NCBI RefSeq assembly: GCF_004803695.1
Contig: NZ_CP039393.1
Location: forward strand, 2,604,001-2,668,000
Direction: 5' to 3'
Source of the DNA: Muribaculum gordoncarteri
Lineage (GTDB): Bacteria > Bacteroidota > Bacteroidia > Bacteroidales > Muribaculaceae
Length of the DNA stretch: 64,000 nucleotides
The translations under genes and the position numbers were made by a program. This document shows positions 46,601-55,604 of this stretch, piece after piece. The notes under the pieces are model-generated. The model saw only the letters and a program-made list of their open reading frames with translations, made no database searches and was not told where the DNA came from. How positions within the stretch are numbered: the stretch's first letter is position 1; every line of letters starts with the position of its first letter.

Positions 46601-48142
46601 TTATACGAGAGCTTTGTTAAGCATGTAGTAGATTTCGTTGAGCTGGAGCTCCTTCTTGAATCCCTGCATGGTGGTGTCCTTGTCGATGCGAACCATCTCG
46701 ATACCGGCCATTTCGGCATAGTCTTCCCAGTATTCGGGAGTTATGTCGTAAGAGAAGCAAGAGTGGTGAGTACCGCCGGCAAGAATCCATGCGCCTGCGC
46801 CAACCTCGAAGTTGGGCATCGGAATCCAGAGAGCCGAAGCTACGGGGAGCTTGGGAAGCGGCTTTGACTTGATGCACTCTACATCGTTCACGATGAGGCG
46901 GAAGCGGTTGCCCATGTCAACGACAGTGGCAGTGATGCCGGCGCCGGGCTTTGAAGTGAACACGAGGCGTGCGGTCTGAGCCTTGCGGATACCGATTCCG
47001 AGGAAGTGTACCTCAAGACGAGGACGCTCTTCAGCGATAAGCGGGCAAACCTCAAGCATGTGAGCCTGAAGAATCGAGCTCTCGGCACCGTTGAAGTTGA
47101 GAGTGTAGTCCTCAAGGAACGAGCAACCGCCGTTAAGACCCTGGCTCATGTACCAGAGTGTGCGGTAAAGAGCAGCCGACTTCCAGTCGCCCTCAGCACC
47201 GAAACCGTAACCTTCGGCCATGAGGCGCTGCGATGCAAGACCGGGAATCTGATCGAAACCTACAAACTTGGGATCGTTGATGTCCTGAGTACCGAGGTCG
47301 TCGAAGTTGGTAGTGAAGCCCTTTGCACCCTTGGCAGTGAGGATTGAACGAAGAGCGAGCTCAGCCTTTGCAGCATTCCATACCGAGATGTAGCCTTCGG
47401 TTCCGGACTGCTCAAGCTCGGGAGCATGAGTATAAGAGTTGAAATAAACCTTTACGAGCTCGTCAACCTGAGCGTCGGTCACCTTCTTGTAGTGTTCCAT
47501 CAGCTCGCTTACGGGGCAGTAGTCAACGTGATAGCCCATGCGGAGCTCAGCGTCAACCTTGTCACCGTCGGTTACGGCTACGTTGTTCATCTGGTCGCCG
47601 AATCGCAAGATGAGCATGTCCTGAGCATCAGCCCAAGCAGCTGCAACACGTGACCATACGGCAATCTTCTTCTGAGTTGCCTCGTCCTTCCAGTAACCTA
47701 CAACAACCTTGCGGCGCAGACGCATGCGAGCGCAGATGTGACCGAATTCACGGTCGCCGTGAGCCGACTGGTTGAGGTTCATGAAGTCCATGTCCATGGT
47801 GTCCCAGGGAATTTCGGCGTTGTATTGAGTGTGGAGGTGGAGAAGGGGCTTGCGAAGCTGCTGCAATCCGTGAATCCACATCTTGGCAGGTGAGAAGGTG
47901 TGCATCCAAGTGATGATGCCGACACACTTTTCATCGTTGTTGGCTGCCTTCATTACAGCCTCAACTTCCTTTGATGAGTTGGCAGTGCCTTTATACACCA
48001 CCTTTATAGGGAGGTTGCCCGAGTTGTTCAAGCCGTCTACCATTTCTTTGGAATGAGCGTCAACTGCTACTACTGCATCTCCGCCATAGAGTAACTGTGC
48101 ACCGGTTACCCACCATACTTCTAAGTTTTCAAAAGCTTTCAT
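46601..48142 (-). CDS. araA: L-arabinose isomerase
   Basis: A 513-aa enzyme converting L-arabinose to L-ribulose with Mn2+. It has VWWVTGAQLLYG at the N terminus, WMHTFSPAKMWIHGLQQLRKPLLHLHTQ, the Glu metal ligand in AEGYGFGAEGDWKSAAL, SFLEDYTLNF and the His at ILAGGTHHSCFS. Length and motifs are standard. It precedes araB. Confidence 0.97.
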   Translation of the reverse strand: MKAFENLEVWWVTGAQLLYGGDAVVAVDAHSKEMVDGLNNSGNLPIKVVYKGTANSSKEVEAVMKAANNDEKCVGIITWMHTFSPAKMWIHGLQQLRKPLLHLHTQYNAEIPWDTMDMDFMNLNQSAHGDREFGHICARMRLRRKVVVGYWKDEATQKKIAVWSRVAAAWADAQDMLILRFGDQMNNVAVTDGDKVDAELRMGYHVDYCPVSELMEHYKKVTDAQVDELVKVYFNSYTHAPELEQSGTEGYISVWNAAKAELALRSILTAKGAKGFTTNFDDLGTQDINDPKFVGFDQIPGLASQRLMAEGYGFGAEGDWKSAALYRTLWYMSQGLNGGCSFLEDYTLNFNGAESSILQAHMLEVCPLIAEERPRLEVHFLGIGIRKAQTARLVFTSKPGAGITATVVDMGNRFRLIVNDVECIKSKPLPKLPVASALWIPMPNFEVGAGAWILAGGTHHSCFSYDITPEYWEDYAEMAGIEMVRIDKDTTMQGFKKELQLNEIYYMLNKALV

Positions 48143-48196
48143 TGTAATTTAGTTTAGGTATTTGTATTTTGTTGGTTTTATTGTTTGGGTTAATTA

Positions 48197-48889
48197 TCAA
48201 GCCTTCTTCTGACCGTAGTAGGCATTGGGACCGTGCTTGCGGTTGAAATGCTTCTCGATCAGCAGAGGATTCATTGTCAAGTTAGGATTTACCGAATAGG
48301 CTATGCTCGCCATCTTGGCCACCTGCTCCATCACAACGGCGTTATGCACAGCGTCGTGAGGATCCTTGCCCCAGGCAAAGGGACCGTGGTTCTTAACCAG
48401 GACACCGGGAGTGTGGACGGGATTCATGCCCTTGAAACGCTCGATTATCACGTTGCCTGTTTCAAGTTCATATTCGCCCTTTACCTCAGCCTCGGTCATG
48501 TCGGCAGTGCAGGGAATTGCCTGATGGAAATAATCGGCATGTGTTGTTCCGATGTTCGGAAGGTCGATGCCGGCCTGAGCCCATGCGGTAGCATAGGTTG
48601 AGTGAGTGTGAACCACACCGCCTATTTCAGGGAACGCCTTGTACAAGGCAAGGTGAGTGGGAGTATCGGACGAAGGACGAAGGTCGCCTTCAACAACATT
48701 ACCGTCGAGGTCAACGACTACCATATCCGACACTTTCATGGTGTCATAGTCGACACCGCTGGGCTTAATCACCACGAGGCCGCTTTCACGGTCGATACCC
48801 GACACATTGCCCCAGGTGAATATTACTAATCCGTGTTTCACCAGGTCGAGGTTGGCCTGAAACACTTTTTGTTTCAAATCTTCAAGCAT
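48197..48889 (-). CDS. araD: L-ribulose-5-phosphate 4-epimerase
   Basis: A 230-aa class II aldolase-family epimerase yielding D-xylulose 5-phosphate. Zinc ligands are visible as [13 protein letters not shown] and the later [24 protein letters not shown] and SDTPTH bind phosphate. It is 54 bp from araA and 9 bp from araR. Confidence 0.96.
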   Translation of the reverse strand: MLEDLKQKVFQANLDLVKHGLVIFTWGNVSGIDRESGLVVIKPSGVDYDTMKVSDMVVVDLDGNVVEGDLRPSSDTPTHLALYKAFPEIGGVVHTHSTYATAWAQAGIDLPNIGTTHADYFHQAIPCTADMTEAEVKGEYELETGNVIIERFKGMNPVHTPGVLVKNHGPFAWGKDPHDAVHNAVVMEQVAKMASIAYSVNPNLTMNPLLIEKHFNRKHGPNAYYGQKKA

Positions 48890-48898
48890 ATTTTTCTA

Positions 48899-49576
48899 TT
48901 AGATTTTAAATTTAGGGTCGCGGCGATAAGCCCTGTCATTGAACTTATAGAGCGTCGCACCACGACGCGAGCTTGTCTTGTCGATTTGGTCGGTCTTCTC
49001 TATGCAGCAATTTTCGGCTATGCGCTTGCGAAAGTTACGTTTGTCAATATTCTCGCCCAGTATCGTTTCGTAAAGCGACTGGAGCTGAGTAAGCGTAAAA
49101 AGCTTGGGCAGCAGATTGAACCCGATGGGCTCATGCGTCAGTTTACGGCGTATGAGCTCACGGGCTTTTTCAATCATGCTCGGATGGTCAAAGCCCAGTT
49201 GAGGCATTTCGTGGATACTGATCCACTGGGCATTGTGTTCCATCACGCGTATACGGTCGTATTCATCGAAATTTATCAATGCATAATATGCCACCGATAT
49301 TACACGCTCGCCCGGATCGCGGTCGACAGCGCCAAAGGCACCCACCTGTTCCATGTAGACATCGTTGAGTCCGGTCAGCTCAAGGAGCACGCGCTTGGCG
49401 GCGTCATCGACGCTCTCGCCTTCCTGCACGAAGCCACCCATAAGCGACCACTTACCCTTTTCAGGCTCAAAGTTACGCTTGGCGAGCAGAATGCTCAACT
49501 CGCCCTTGTTGAGCCCGAAAATTACACAGTCGACACCTACAAAGAATTGCGGATTGCTTTTATAGAAATCAGTCAT
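48899..49576 (-). CDS. araR: AraR, Nudix-domain transcriptional repressor of arabinose genes
   Basis: A 225-aa protein with an N-terminal Nudix fold (about 5-140) and a C-terminal winged helix (about 150-225). This is the AraR type shown in Bacteroides thetaiotaomicron to bind L-arabinose. The Nudix box reads GFVQEGESVDDAAKRVLLEL, where active enzymes need RE..EE; the catalytic Glu pair is lost, which fits a sensor and not a hydrolase. The gene lies inside the operon it should control, so autoregulation is likely. Candidate operators lie upstream of the first gene. Confidence 0.9.
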   Translation of the reverse strand: MTDFYKSNPQFFVGVDCVIFGLNKGELSILLAKRNFEPEKGKWSLMGGFVQEGESVDDAAKRVLLELTGLNDVYMEQVGAFGAVDRDPGERVISVAYYALINFDEYDRIRVMEHNAQWISIHEMPQLGFDHPSMIEKARELIRRKLTHEPIGFNLLPKLFTLTQLQSLYETILGENIDKRNFRKRIAENCCIEKTDQIDKTSSRRGATLYKFNDRAYRRDPKFKI

Positions 49577-49601
49577 GACAGATCAGCATGAAGATAGATG
49601 A

Positions 49602-51293
49602 TTACCAGAAGTACCAGTAGAATGCCACTGTGATACCAAGGATGATGACAGTGTGGATTATATCCCAATGGTTCCAGCTTTCGCGGGTTACAGCACGCTG
49701 TTCAGCGGTAGATGTGCCAAATACAAGACCTTTGATCTTTTCAGGTTCGGGAGCCTTGGTGAACAAGCTGACTACAAATACTACGAGCAAGCAGAATACA
49801 AGCATCCATCCGCAGAAGAACAACCAGTTAACATCATAGAAGAGGTACTGGAATATGTTGCTTGTATCACCGCCGGGAATTACATCGGCATTGCTGTAGT
49901 ATATTTTTGCGCAAAGACGGGTTATACCTATCACAAGACCCGCGATAAGACCCCACATACCACCTTGGGCAGTTGCACGCTTCCAGCAGATACCCATAAG
50001 GAATACAGCTGCGATACCGGGAGCAAGGACAGACTGTACATCCTGGAGATATAGATACAGCACATCACCTACCGAACGCATAACCGGAATCCAAAGTATA
50101 CCGAGAGCCACAATTACCACTGTTGCAGCCTGACCGATGCGAACGAGTTTCTTGGGGTCGGTCTTCGGACGGAAACGCTGGTAGAAGTCGATAGTGAAGA
50201 GTGCTGCCGATGAGTTGAACAGCGAAGCAAGAGATGACATGAGAGCTGCAAGGATACCGCACACGATAAGACCCTTTACTCCGGCGGGAAGCAACTTGGC
50301 CACGAGAGTCGGGAAAGCGGCATCAGAATTGGGATTGCCGTTGGCAAGCATAGGCAAGAAGTCGCCTTGAGTCTGGTGCAACGCAAATGCGATCATACCG
50401 GGAATCAAGAACAAGAACACGGGAAGGAGCTTGAGATAAGCGCCGAAGATTGTACCGCGGCGTGACTCTTTTTCATTTTTTCCCGAGAGCACACGCTGAA
50501 CGATGAACTGGTCGGTACACCAATACCAGAAACCGATAACAGCCGAACCGATCAAGGCTCCGAGCCAAGGATACTGGGGATCGCGGTTGTCGCGGATAAG
50601 ATTGGACATTGTATCGCCGTATTGGTTAACCTCAACAGCCGAACAGATTTCCATCATCTTGTCCCAGCCTCCAAGTTCACGAAGACCAAGCACAAGAATT
50701 ATCAGTGAACCGAGCAGCAATATGGGTGTTTGCAGCACCGATGTGTAGAGTACCGATTTCATACCTCCGAATATGGTGTAGAGAGCGGTGATGAGAACAA
50801 GGCCGATAGCGGCAATCCAGAAGAAATCTATGCCCCAAAGTGTATCGATACCGAACACCTGCTGGAATACAAGACCGCCGGCATAAACTGTAACGGCAAC
50901 CTTGGTGAGAACGTAGCTGATAAGAGAAATCAGCGAAAGAATGGTACGTGACTGTGAGTTATAGCGGCGTTCAAGGAACTCAGGCATGGTGATTACCATG
51001 CTTCGTGAATAGAACGGTACAAAAACCCAACCGAGAATAAGGATCATCCAACCCTGAATCTCCCAGTGAGCCATAGCCATACCACTGGATGCACCCGAGC
51101 CCGCAAGTCCGATAAGATGCTCCGATCCGATGTTTGAAGCGAAGATAGATGCACCGATGGCAATCCAGGTTGCATCCTTACCTCCGAGGAAGTAGTCCTC
51201 CGCATTGTTTTGTTTCTGGCGCATCACCCATACTATGATGCCTATGAGGGCTATACAGAATAGTCCTACGACAAGCCAGTCTAATAATGCCAT
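49602..51293 (-). CDS. araP: Sodium/sugar symporter (SSS family), probable L-arabinose transporter
   Basis: A 563-aa protein with about 14 transmembrane helices. SSS family features include AEDYFLGGKDATWIAIGASIFASNIGSEHLIGLAGSGASSGMA and RRYNSQSRTILSLISL, plus the sodium-site helix GILAALMSSLASLFNSSAALFTIDFYQR. Position in the ara operon points to L-arabinose, as for AraP in Bacteroides. It lies 52 bp after the epimerase gene and 25 bp before araR. Confidence 0.92.
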   Translation of the reverse strand: MALLDWLVVGLFCIALIGIIVWVMRQKQNNAEDYFLGGKDATWIAIGASIFASNIGSEHLIGLAGSGASSGMAMAHWEIQGWMILILGWVFVPFYSRSMVITMPEFLERRYNSQSRTILSLISLISYVLTKVAVTVYAGGLVFQQVFGIDTLWGIDFFWIAAIGLVLITALYTIFGGMKSVLYTSVLQTPILLLGSLIILVLGLRELGGWDKMMEICSAVEVNQYGDTMSNLIRDNRDPQYPWLGALIGSAVIGFWYWCTDQFIVQRVLSGKNEKESRRGTIFGAYLKLLPVFLFLIPGMIAFALHQTQGDFLPMLANGNPNSDAAFPTLVAKLLPAGVKGLIVCGILAALMSSLASLFNSSAALFTIDFYQRFRPKTDPKKLVRIGQAATVVIVALGILWIPVMRSVGDVLYLYLQDVQSVLAPGIAAVFLMGICWKRATAQGGMWGLIAGLVIGITRLCAKIYYSNADVIPGGDTSNIFQYLFYDVNWLFFCGWMLVFCLLVVFVVSLFTKAPEPEKIKGLVFGTSTAEQRAVTRESWNHWDIIHTVIILGITVAFYWYFW

Positions 51294-51345
51294 AAATAGT
51301 TACGATTTAAGTTAAGAATATACTGTTTGATTTGTTTGATAGTCA

Positions 51346-52500
51346 TTAATTTTCTACGCCAAACTTGAATACGCAGTGGCTTGAGTAGGTCTGACCGGGT
51401 TCAAGCACAACTGAAGGCCATTCTGCCTTGTTGGGGCTGTCGGGATAGTGCTGGGTTTCGAGGCAGATGCCTGAACGCTGCTTGTAAACTTTGCCTTTCT
51501 TACCGGTAACCTTGCCGTCAAGGAAGTTGCCTGAATAAACCTGGATTCCGGGCTCGTCGGTGAGTACTTCAAGTGTGATGCCGGTTGTGGGAGCAACGAG
51601 CTTTGCAGCTACCTGTGAGTCGTCGCCTGCAGTGTTGAGCACCCAGTTGTGGTCGTAACCGTTACCAAACTTAATCTGGTCGTAATCGGTATTTGCGATG
51701 TCCTGACCCACAGCCTTGGGAGTGGTGAAGTCCATAGGAGTTCCCTCTACGGGCACGATTTCGCCTGTGGTCATGTAAGTGCGGTCAACGGGAGTAAATG
51801 TGTCGGCGCATACATAGAGGATATTGTCAACAATTGAAGAATCGGGGTCGCCGTTGAGGTTGAAGTAAGAGTGATTGGTCATGTTGATCACAGTCTTCTT
51901 GTCGGTGGTAGCCTTGTAATCGATGTCGATTGCATTGTCGGCAGTAAGCGTGTAGGTAACGGTAGCTTCTACGTTTCCGGGGAAGTTGTTGTCGCCATCG
52001 GGTGAATGCATGGTGAGCACGATTGAGCTGTCGTTAACCGAAGTCACGTCATAAACCTGATACTGCCATCCTGTGGGACCGCCGTGCAGGCAATGACCGA
52101 AGTTGTTGCGGGGAAGCTGAACAGTGTCACCGTCGAGAACGATGCGTCCCTGGTTGATGCGGTTGGCGTAACGGCCGATTGCAGCACCGAAGTCGCTTGC
52201 ATTGTTCTGGGGAAGATAATCGGCGATGCTGTCAAAGCCCAGCACCACGTCATGGAACTTGCCGTCACGGTCGGGGACCATGATCGACACTAAGCGTCCG
52301 CCGAAATTGGTAACGCAAACCTCCATGCCATTGTCATTGGTAAGAGTGTAAAGACCGGTTGTCTTTCCGTTGACATCAGTCACGAAGTCATCGGGATTCA
52401 AACCTGAAGCTGTTAGTTGTGAATCGGACTGCTTGTTACCACAAGCACTCATAGCCAGAGCTATGCTCACGCATAATGCGGAAGATTTCCAGTAATTCAT
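51346..52500 (-). CDS. Aldose 1-epimerase lipoprotein (GalM family)
   Basis: A 384-aa mutarotase with a lipobox AMSAC (Cys20), so it acts outside the cytosol. It has GRYANRINQGRI, the catalytic His in NMTNHSYFNLNG and the Glu in LTDEPGIQVYSGNFLDG. It speeds interconversion of sugar anomers before uptake. First gene of the arabinose operon, matching the Bacteroides order (epimerase, symporter, regulator, catabolic genes). Confidence 0.93.
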   Translation of the reverse strand: MNYWKSSALCVSIALAMSACGNKQSDSQLTASGLNPDDFVTDVNGKTTGLYTLTNDNGMEVCVTNFGGRLVSIMVPDRDGKFHDVVLGFDSIADYLPQNNASDFGAAIGRYANRINQGRIVLDGDTVQLPRNNFGHCLHGGPTGWQYQVYDVTSVNDSSIVLTMHSPDGDNNFPGNVEATVTYTLTADNAIDIDYKATTDKKTVINMTNHSYFNLNGDPDSSIVDNILYVCADTFTPVDRTYMTTGEIVPVEGTPMDFTTPKAVGQDIANTDYDQIKFGNGYDHNWVLNTAGDDSQVAAKLVAPTTGITLEVLTDEPGIQVYSGNFLDGKVTGKKGKVYKQRSGICLETQHYPDSPNKAEWPSVVLEPGQTYSSHCVFKFGVEN

Positions 52501-52540
52501 GATAGCGTTTTTTGATTGTTAAAATGGTTGGTTTTATTTT

Positions 52541-52559
52541 GGGTGTAAAAATAACACTT
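52541..52559. promoter_or_regulatory. Candidate AraR operator, proximal site
   Basis: On the minus strand AAGTGTT-ATTTT-TACACCC, an imperfect copy of the upstream inverted repeat: one half matches at 6 of 7 bases and the other at 5 of 7. It lies 41 bp before the epimerase ATG, where a bound repressor would block transcription. Confidence 0.55.
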
Positions 52560-52603
52560 ATAATCGACATAGCTACTCCTTTTATTTATGTTTTACAACA
52601 TAA

Positions 52604-52622
52604 AAGTGTACTTTTTACACTT
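52604..52622. promoter_or_regulatory. Candidate AraR operator, distal site (perfect inverted repeat)
   Basis: AAGTGTA-CTTTT-TACACTT: two 7-bp arms that are exact reverse complements around 5 bp. Its centre is 63 bp from the centre of the proximal site, six helical turns, so both face the same side of the DNA. Confidence 0.6.
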
Positions 52623-52723
52623 ATTTGCAGTTAATCGGCCTATTTTGGTTATTTTCAACGTGCAAGTTACTCCTTTTAATCCAAAAAAGCAACTTATAGG
52701 AGAATTTTGTTGCAAGTAATAAG

Positions 52724-52731
52724 TAACTTTG
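52724..52731 (+). promoter_or_regulatory. -7 box of the cob operon
   Basis: TAACTTTG fits TAnnTTTG. No -33 TTTG at the usual distance. No cobalamin riboswitch features are seen between it and the ATG. Confidence 0.5.
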
Positions 52732-52760
52732 CATAAGAATAACCAATCATCACAAAAATC

Positions 52761-53273
52761 ATGTCACGCCGAATAATAATGGTGACCGGAGGACAACGCT
52801 CGGGCAAAAGCGAATTTGCCGAGAAAACCGCACGTGACCTTTCGGACAATCCGGTCTATTTAGCCACTTCACAGATTCTCGATGACGAGATGCGTCACAG
52901 GGTTGAAATCCACCGTTCACGACGAGGCGATGAGTGGACAACCGTCGAGGAGCCGCTGCATCTCGGAAGCATCGACATGACCAACCGAGTGGTGCTTGTG
53001 GACTGCGTAACGATGTGGGCCTCCAATATGCTTCACATTTGCGAAGGCGACGGCCAAGAAGCCTTGAAACGCATGAAAGAGGAATTTGACCGGTTTACCG
53101 CTCACGACGCAACCTACCTTATTGTAACAAATGAAATAGGACTTGGAGGCACGAGTGCCAACAAATTGCAGCGCACATTCACCGATCTGCAAGGTTCAAT
53201 CAACCGTCACATCGCATCATCGGCCGATGATGCGTACATGCTCATTTCCGGAATATCAATGAAAATAAAATAA
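52761..53273 (+). CDS. cobU: Adenosylcobinamide kinase / guanylyltransferase
   Basis: A 170-aa bifunctional enzyme that phosphorylates adenosylcobinamide and adds GMP. Walker A is GGQRSGKS (10-17), followed by VYLATSQILDDEMRHRVEIHRSRRGDEWTTVEEP with the guanylylated His. Standard CobU length. First of cobUTSC, all closely packed. Confidence 0.96.
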   Translation: MSRRIIMVTGGQRSGKSEFAEKTARDLSDNPVYLATSQILDDEMRHRVEIHRSRRGDEWTTVEEPLHLGSIDMTNRVVLVDCVTMWASNMLHICEGDGQEALKRMKEEFDRFTAHDATYLIVTNEIGLGGTSANKLQRTFTDLQGSINRHIASSADDAYMLISGISMKIK

Positions 53274-53279
53274 CACGCT

Positions 53280-54314
53280 ATGACATTTGACATAAAGCGC
53301 CCCGACGCATCGTTAAAGGAGCCGCTACAGAACCGAATTGACAACCTCACCAAGCCCAAGGGTTCACTCGGCATGCTGGAAGAGCTGGCATTGAGGATAG
53401 GACTGATACAAGGTACTTTGTCACCTGAATTGCGCAATCCCCACAACATCCTGTTTGCAGCCGACCATGGAATCATAGCCGACGGCGTGAGCGTGTCGCC
53501 CAAGGAGGTGACATGGCAGCAGCTCGGACACTTTGCCAAAGGGGGCGCGGGCATAAACTTCCTGTGCAATCAGCATGGATTCAAGCTCGTTCTTGTAGAC
53601 GCAGGCGTTGACTACGACATACCTGCCGGACACGGCATCATCGACATGAAAGTGCGTCGGTCGACCCGCAACTTCCATTACGGGCCCGCAATGACCGCCG
53701 ACGAGATGGAGCTGTGCCTGCAACGCGGCGCCGAAGTGGTGGGCGATGTTCACGCTTCAGGCTGCAATGTCGTCAGCTTCGGCGAGATGGGCAGCGGCAA
53801 CACCTCTCCGTCGTCAATGTGGATGCATCTTTTCACCGGAATACCCCTCGCCGACTGCATCGGGGCCGGGGCGGGACTCGACAATGACGGCATACGCCAC
53901 AAGTATGAAGTGCTCAAGGAGTCGCTCGACAACTATCGTGGCGACGGCAGCGTCACCGACATTATGGCATGGTTTGGCGGATATGAATTGGTAATGGCCG
54001 TGGGAGGAATGTTACGTGCCGCCGAACTCGGAATGCTCATAATCGTCGACGGCTTCATCATGACCAACTGCATCCTTGCGGCATCGAAGCTTTATCCCGA
54101 AGTACTCGACTATGCAGTGTTCGGACATCAGGGCGACGAGTCGGGACACAAACTCGTGCTACAGGCTCTCGGAGCGCACCCCATCCTACACCTAAGCCTG
54201 CGTCTTGGCGAGGGCAGCGGAGCGGTGTGCGCCTACCCTATCCTGCAATCGGCCGTAAAGATGATTAACGACATGGACACATTTGCCGATGTGGCCGTGA
54301 CAAAATACTTCTGA
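53280..54314 (+). CDS. cobT: Nicotinate-nucleotide--dimethylbenzimidazole phosphoribosyltransferase
   Basis: A 344-aa enzyme activating the lower-ligand base to its alpha-ribotide. It has [49 protein letters not shown] and the catalytic Glu in LRLGEGSGA near the C terminus. It starts 6 bp after cobU. The base actually used is unknown; no bza or bluB gene is nearby. Confidence 0.97.
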   Translation: MTFDIKRPDASLKEPLQNRIDNLTKPKGSLGMLEELALRIGLIQGTLSPELRNPHNILFAADHGIIADGVSVSPKEVTWQQLGHFAKGGAGINFLCNQHGFKLVLVDAGVDYDIPAGHGIIDMKVRRSTRNFHYGPAMTADEMELCLQRGAEVVGDVHASGCNVVSFGEMGSGNTSPSSMWMHLFTGIPLADCIGAGAGLDNDGIRHKYEVLKESLDNYRGDGSVTDIMAWFGGYELVMAVGGMLRAAELGMLIIVDGFIMTNCILAASKLYPEVLDYAVFGHQGDESGHKLVLQALGAHPILHLSLRLGEGSGAVCAYPILQSAVKMINDMDTFADVAVTKYF

Positions 54315-54315
54315 C

Positions 54316-55065
54316 ATGAAACGCGTGCTCGCTGCATTCATGTTCTTCACCCGGCTTCCGTTGTGGAGGATGGTCGAAGTGCCGTCACACTATTTCAAGC
54401 GTGTCGTGGAGCTGTGGCCTCTCACCGGCTGGCTGACGGGAGGCGTAATGGCGTTGACGATGTGGCTGTCGGCTCAGATTCTGCCTGCGACTGTCGCAGC
54501 ATTGATGGCGATTGCAGCGCGACTCATCCTGACGGGCGCACTTCATGATGACGGACTGGCCGACTTCTGCGACGGATTTGGCGGCGGCACATCACGCGAG
54601 CGGATACTCGCAATAATGAAGGACTCGCACATAGGCACCTACGGAGTCATATCACTCATTATATATTATACGCTTTTCGTGACGCTCATCTCGTCACTGC
54701 CGTTACATCTCGCGTGCATGACGCTTATCGCCGGCGATGTGTGGAGCAAATTCTGCGCGTCGCAGGTCATCAACCTCCTGCCATACGCACGAAAAGAGGA
54801 GGAATCAAAGGCCCGCACGATATACAACCGCATGTCACCGTTGGCATGGGTCATATCTCTGCTCATAGCCCTGCCGTCACTTCTATTGCTTCCCTATACA
54901 TATATAATAAGCGCGGTGGCACCCATCATAGCCACCCTGTTGATGGTTCTCATGATGCGACACCGCATCCAAGGCTACACCGGCGACTGCTGCGGGGCCT
55001 TGTTCCTCATAAGTGAAATGTCGTTCTATATAAGCGTGACAATAATATTCGGAATCCTGCGATGA
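54316..55065 (+). CDS. cobS: Adenosylcobinamide-GDP ribazoletransferase (cobalamin synthase)
   Basis: A 249-aa inner-membrane enzyme joining adenosylcobinamide-GDP to alpha-ribazole. It begins with the family's FFTRLPLW and has the metal motif GALHDDGLADFCDGFGGG and several hydrophobic helices. One base separates it from cobT and it overlaps cobC by 4 bp. Confidence 0.95.
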   Translation: MKRVLAAFMFFTRLPLWRMVEVPSHYFKRVVELWPLTGWLTGGVMALTMWLSAQILPATVAALMAIAARLILTGALHDDGLADFCDGFGGGTSRERILAIMKDSHIGTYGVISLIIYYTLFVTLISSLPLHLACMTLIAGDVWSKFCASQVINLLPYARKEEESKARTIYNRMSPLAWVISLLIALPSLLLLPYTYIISAVAPIIATLLMVLMMRHRIQGYTGDCCGALFLISEMSFYISVTIIFGILR

Positions 55066-55589
55066 AGCTGATAATGGTACGACACACATCGGTCGATGTA
55101 ACGCCAGGCACCTGCTACGGGCAAAGCGATGTAGGACTCCGCGAGTCATTTCCCGTCGAGGCGGCAGCCGTTGCGTCACGCATAGCCCGATACGCTCCCG
55201 ACCGCGTCTACACAAGTCCGCTGTCACGCTGCGTCAGACTCGCCGAGCATTGCGGCTACAGCAGCGCGTTACGTGACGCACGATTGATGGAGATTAATTT
55301 CGGAGAATGGGAGATGAAGCGGTTTGACGAGATAACCGATCCGAGAATCAATGAATGGTATGACGACTTTTTCAATGTGAGGGCAACGGGTGGCGAGTCA
55401 TTTGCCGACCAACAGGCAAGAGTGGCCGACTTTCTCGACGACCTGCGTGACAGCGGATGTCGATGCGTTATCGTATTCGCCCACGGAGGCACAATACTTC
55501 AAGTCATGATGCTGCAAGGTCACGCTACCAAAGAAAACGCATTTGACATGCAACCGCCCTACGGAGGCGTTATAGAGATGGACATCTGA
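55062..55589 (+). CDS. cobC: Alpha-ribazole phosphatase (histidine phosphatase family)
   Basis: A 175-aa phosphatase with the catalytic start MVRHTSVDVTPGTCYGQSDVGL, the conserved Arg cluster SPLSRCVRLAEH, the acid Glu in INFGEWEM and the second His in VFAHGGTI. Placement after cobS supports removal of phosphate from alpha-ribazole 5'-phosphate rather than a glycolytic role. Confidence 0.92.
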   Translation: MKLIMVRHTSVDVTPGTCYGQSDVGLRESFPVEAAAVASRIARYAPDRVYTSPLSRCVRLAEHCGYSSALRDARLMEINFGEWEMKRFDEITDPRINEWYDDFFNVRATGGESFADQQARVADFLDDLRDSGCRCVIVFAHGGTILQVMMLQGHATKENAFDMQPPYGGVIEMDI

Positions 55590-55604
55590 CACAGCAACCG
55601 CGTG

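Noticed and set aside
52501-52760. Cobalamin riboswitch before cobU
   Set aside because: No B12-box (GCCACTG-like) and none of the usual stems; the AT-rich gap holds only the inverted repeats and a -7 box.
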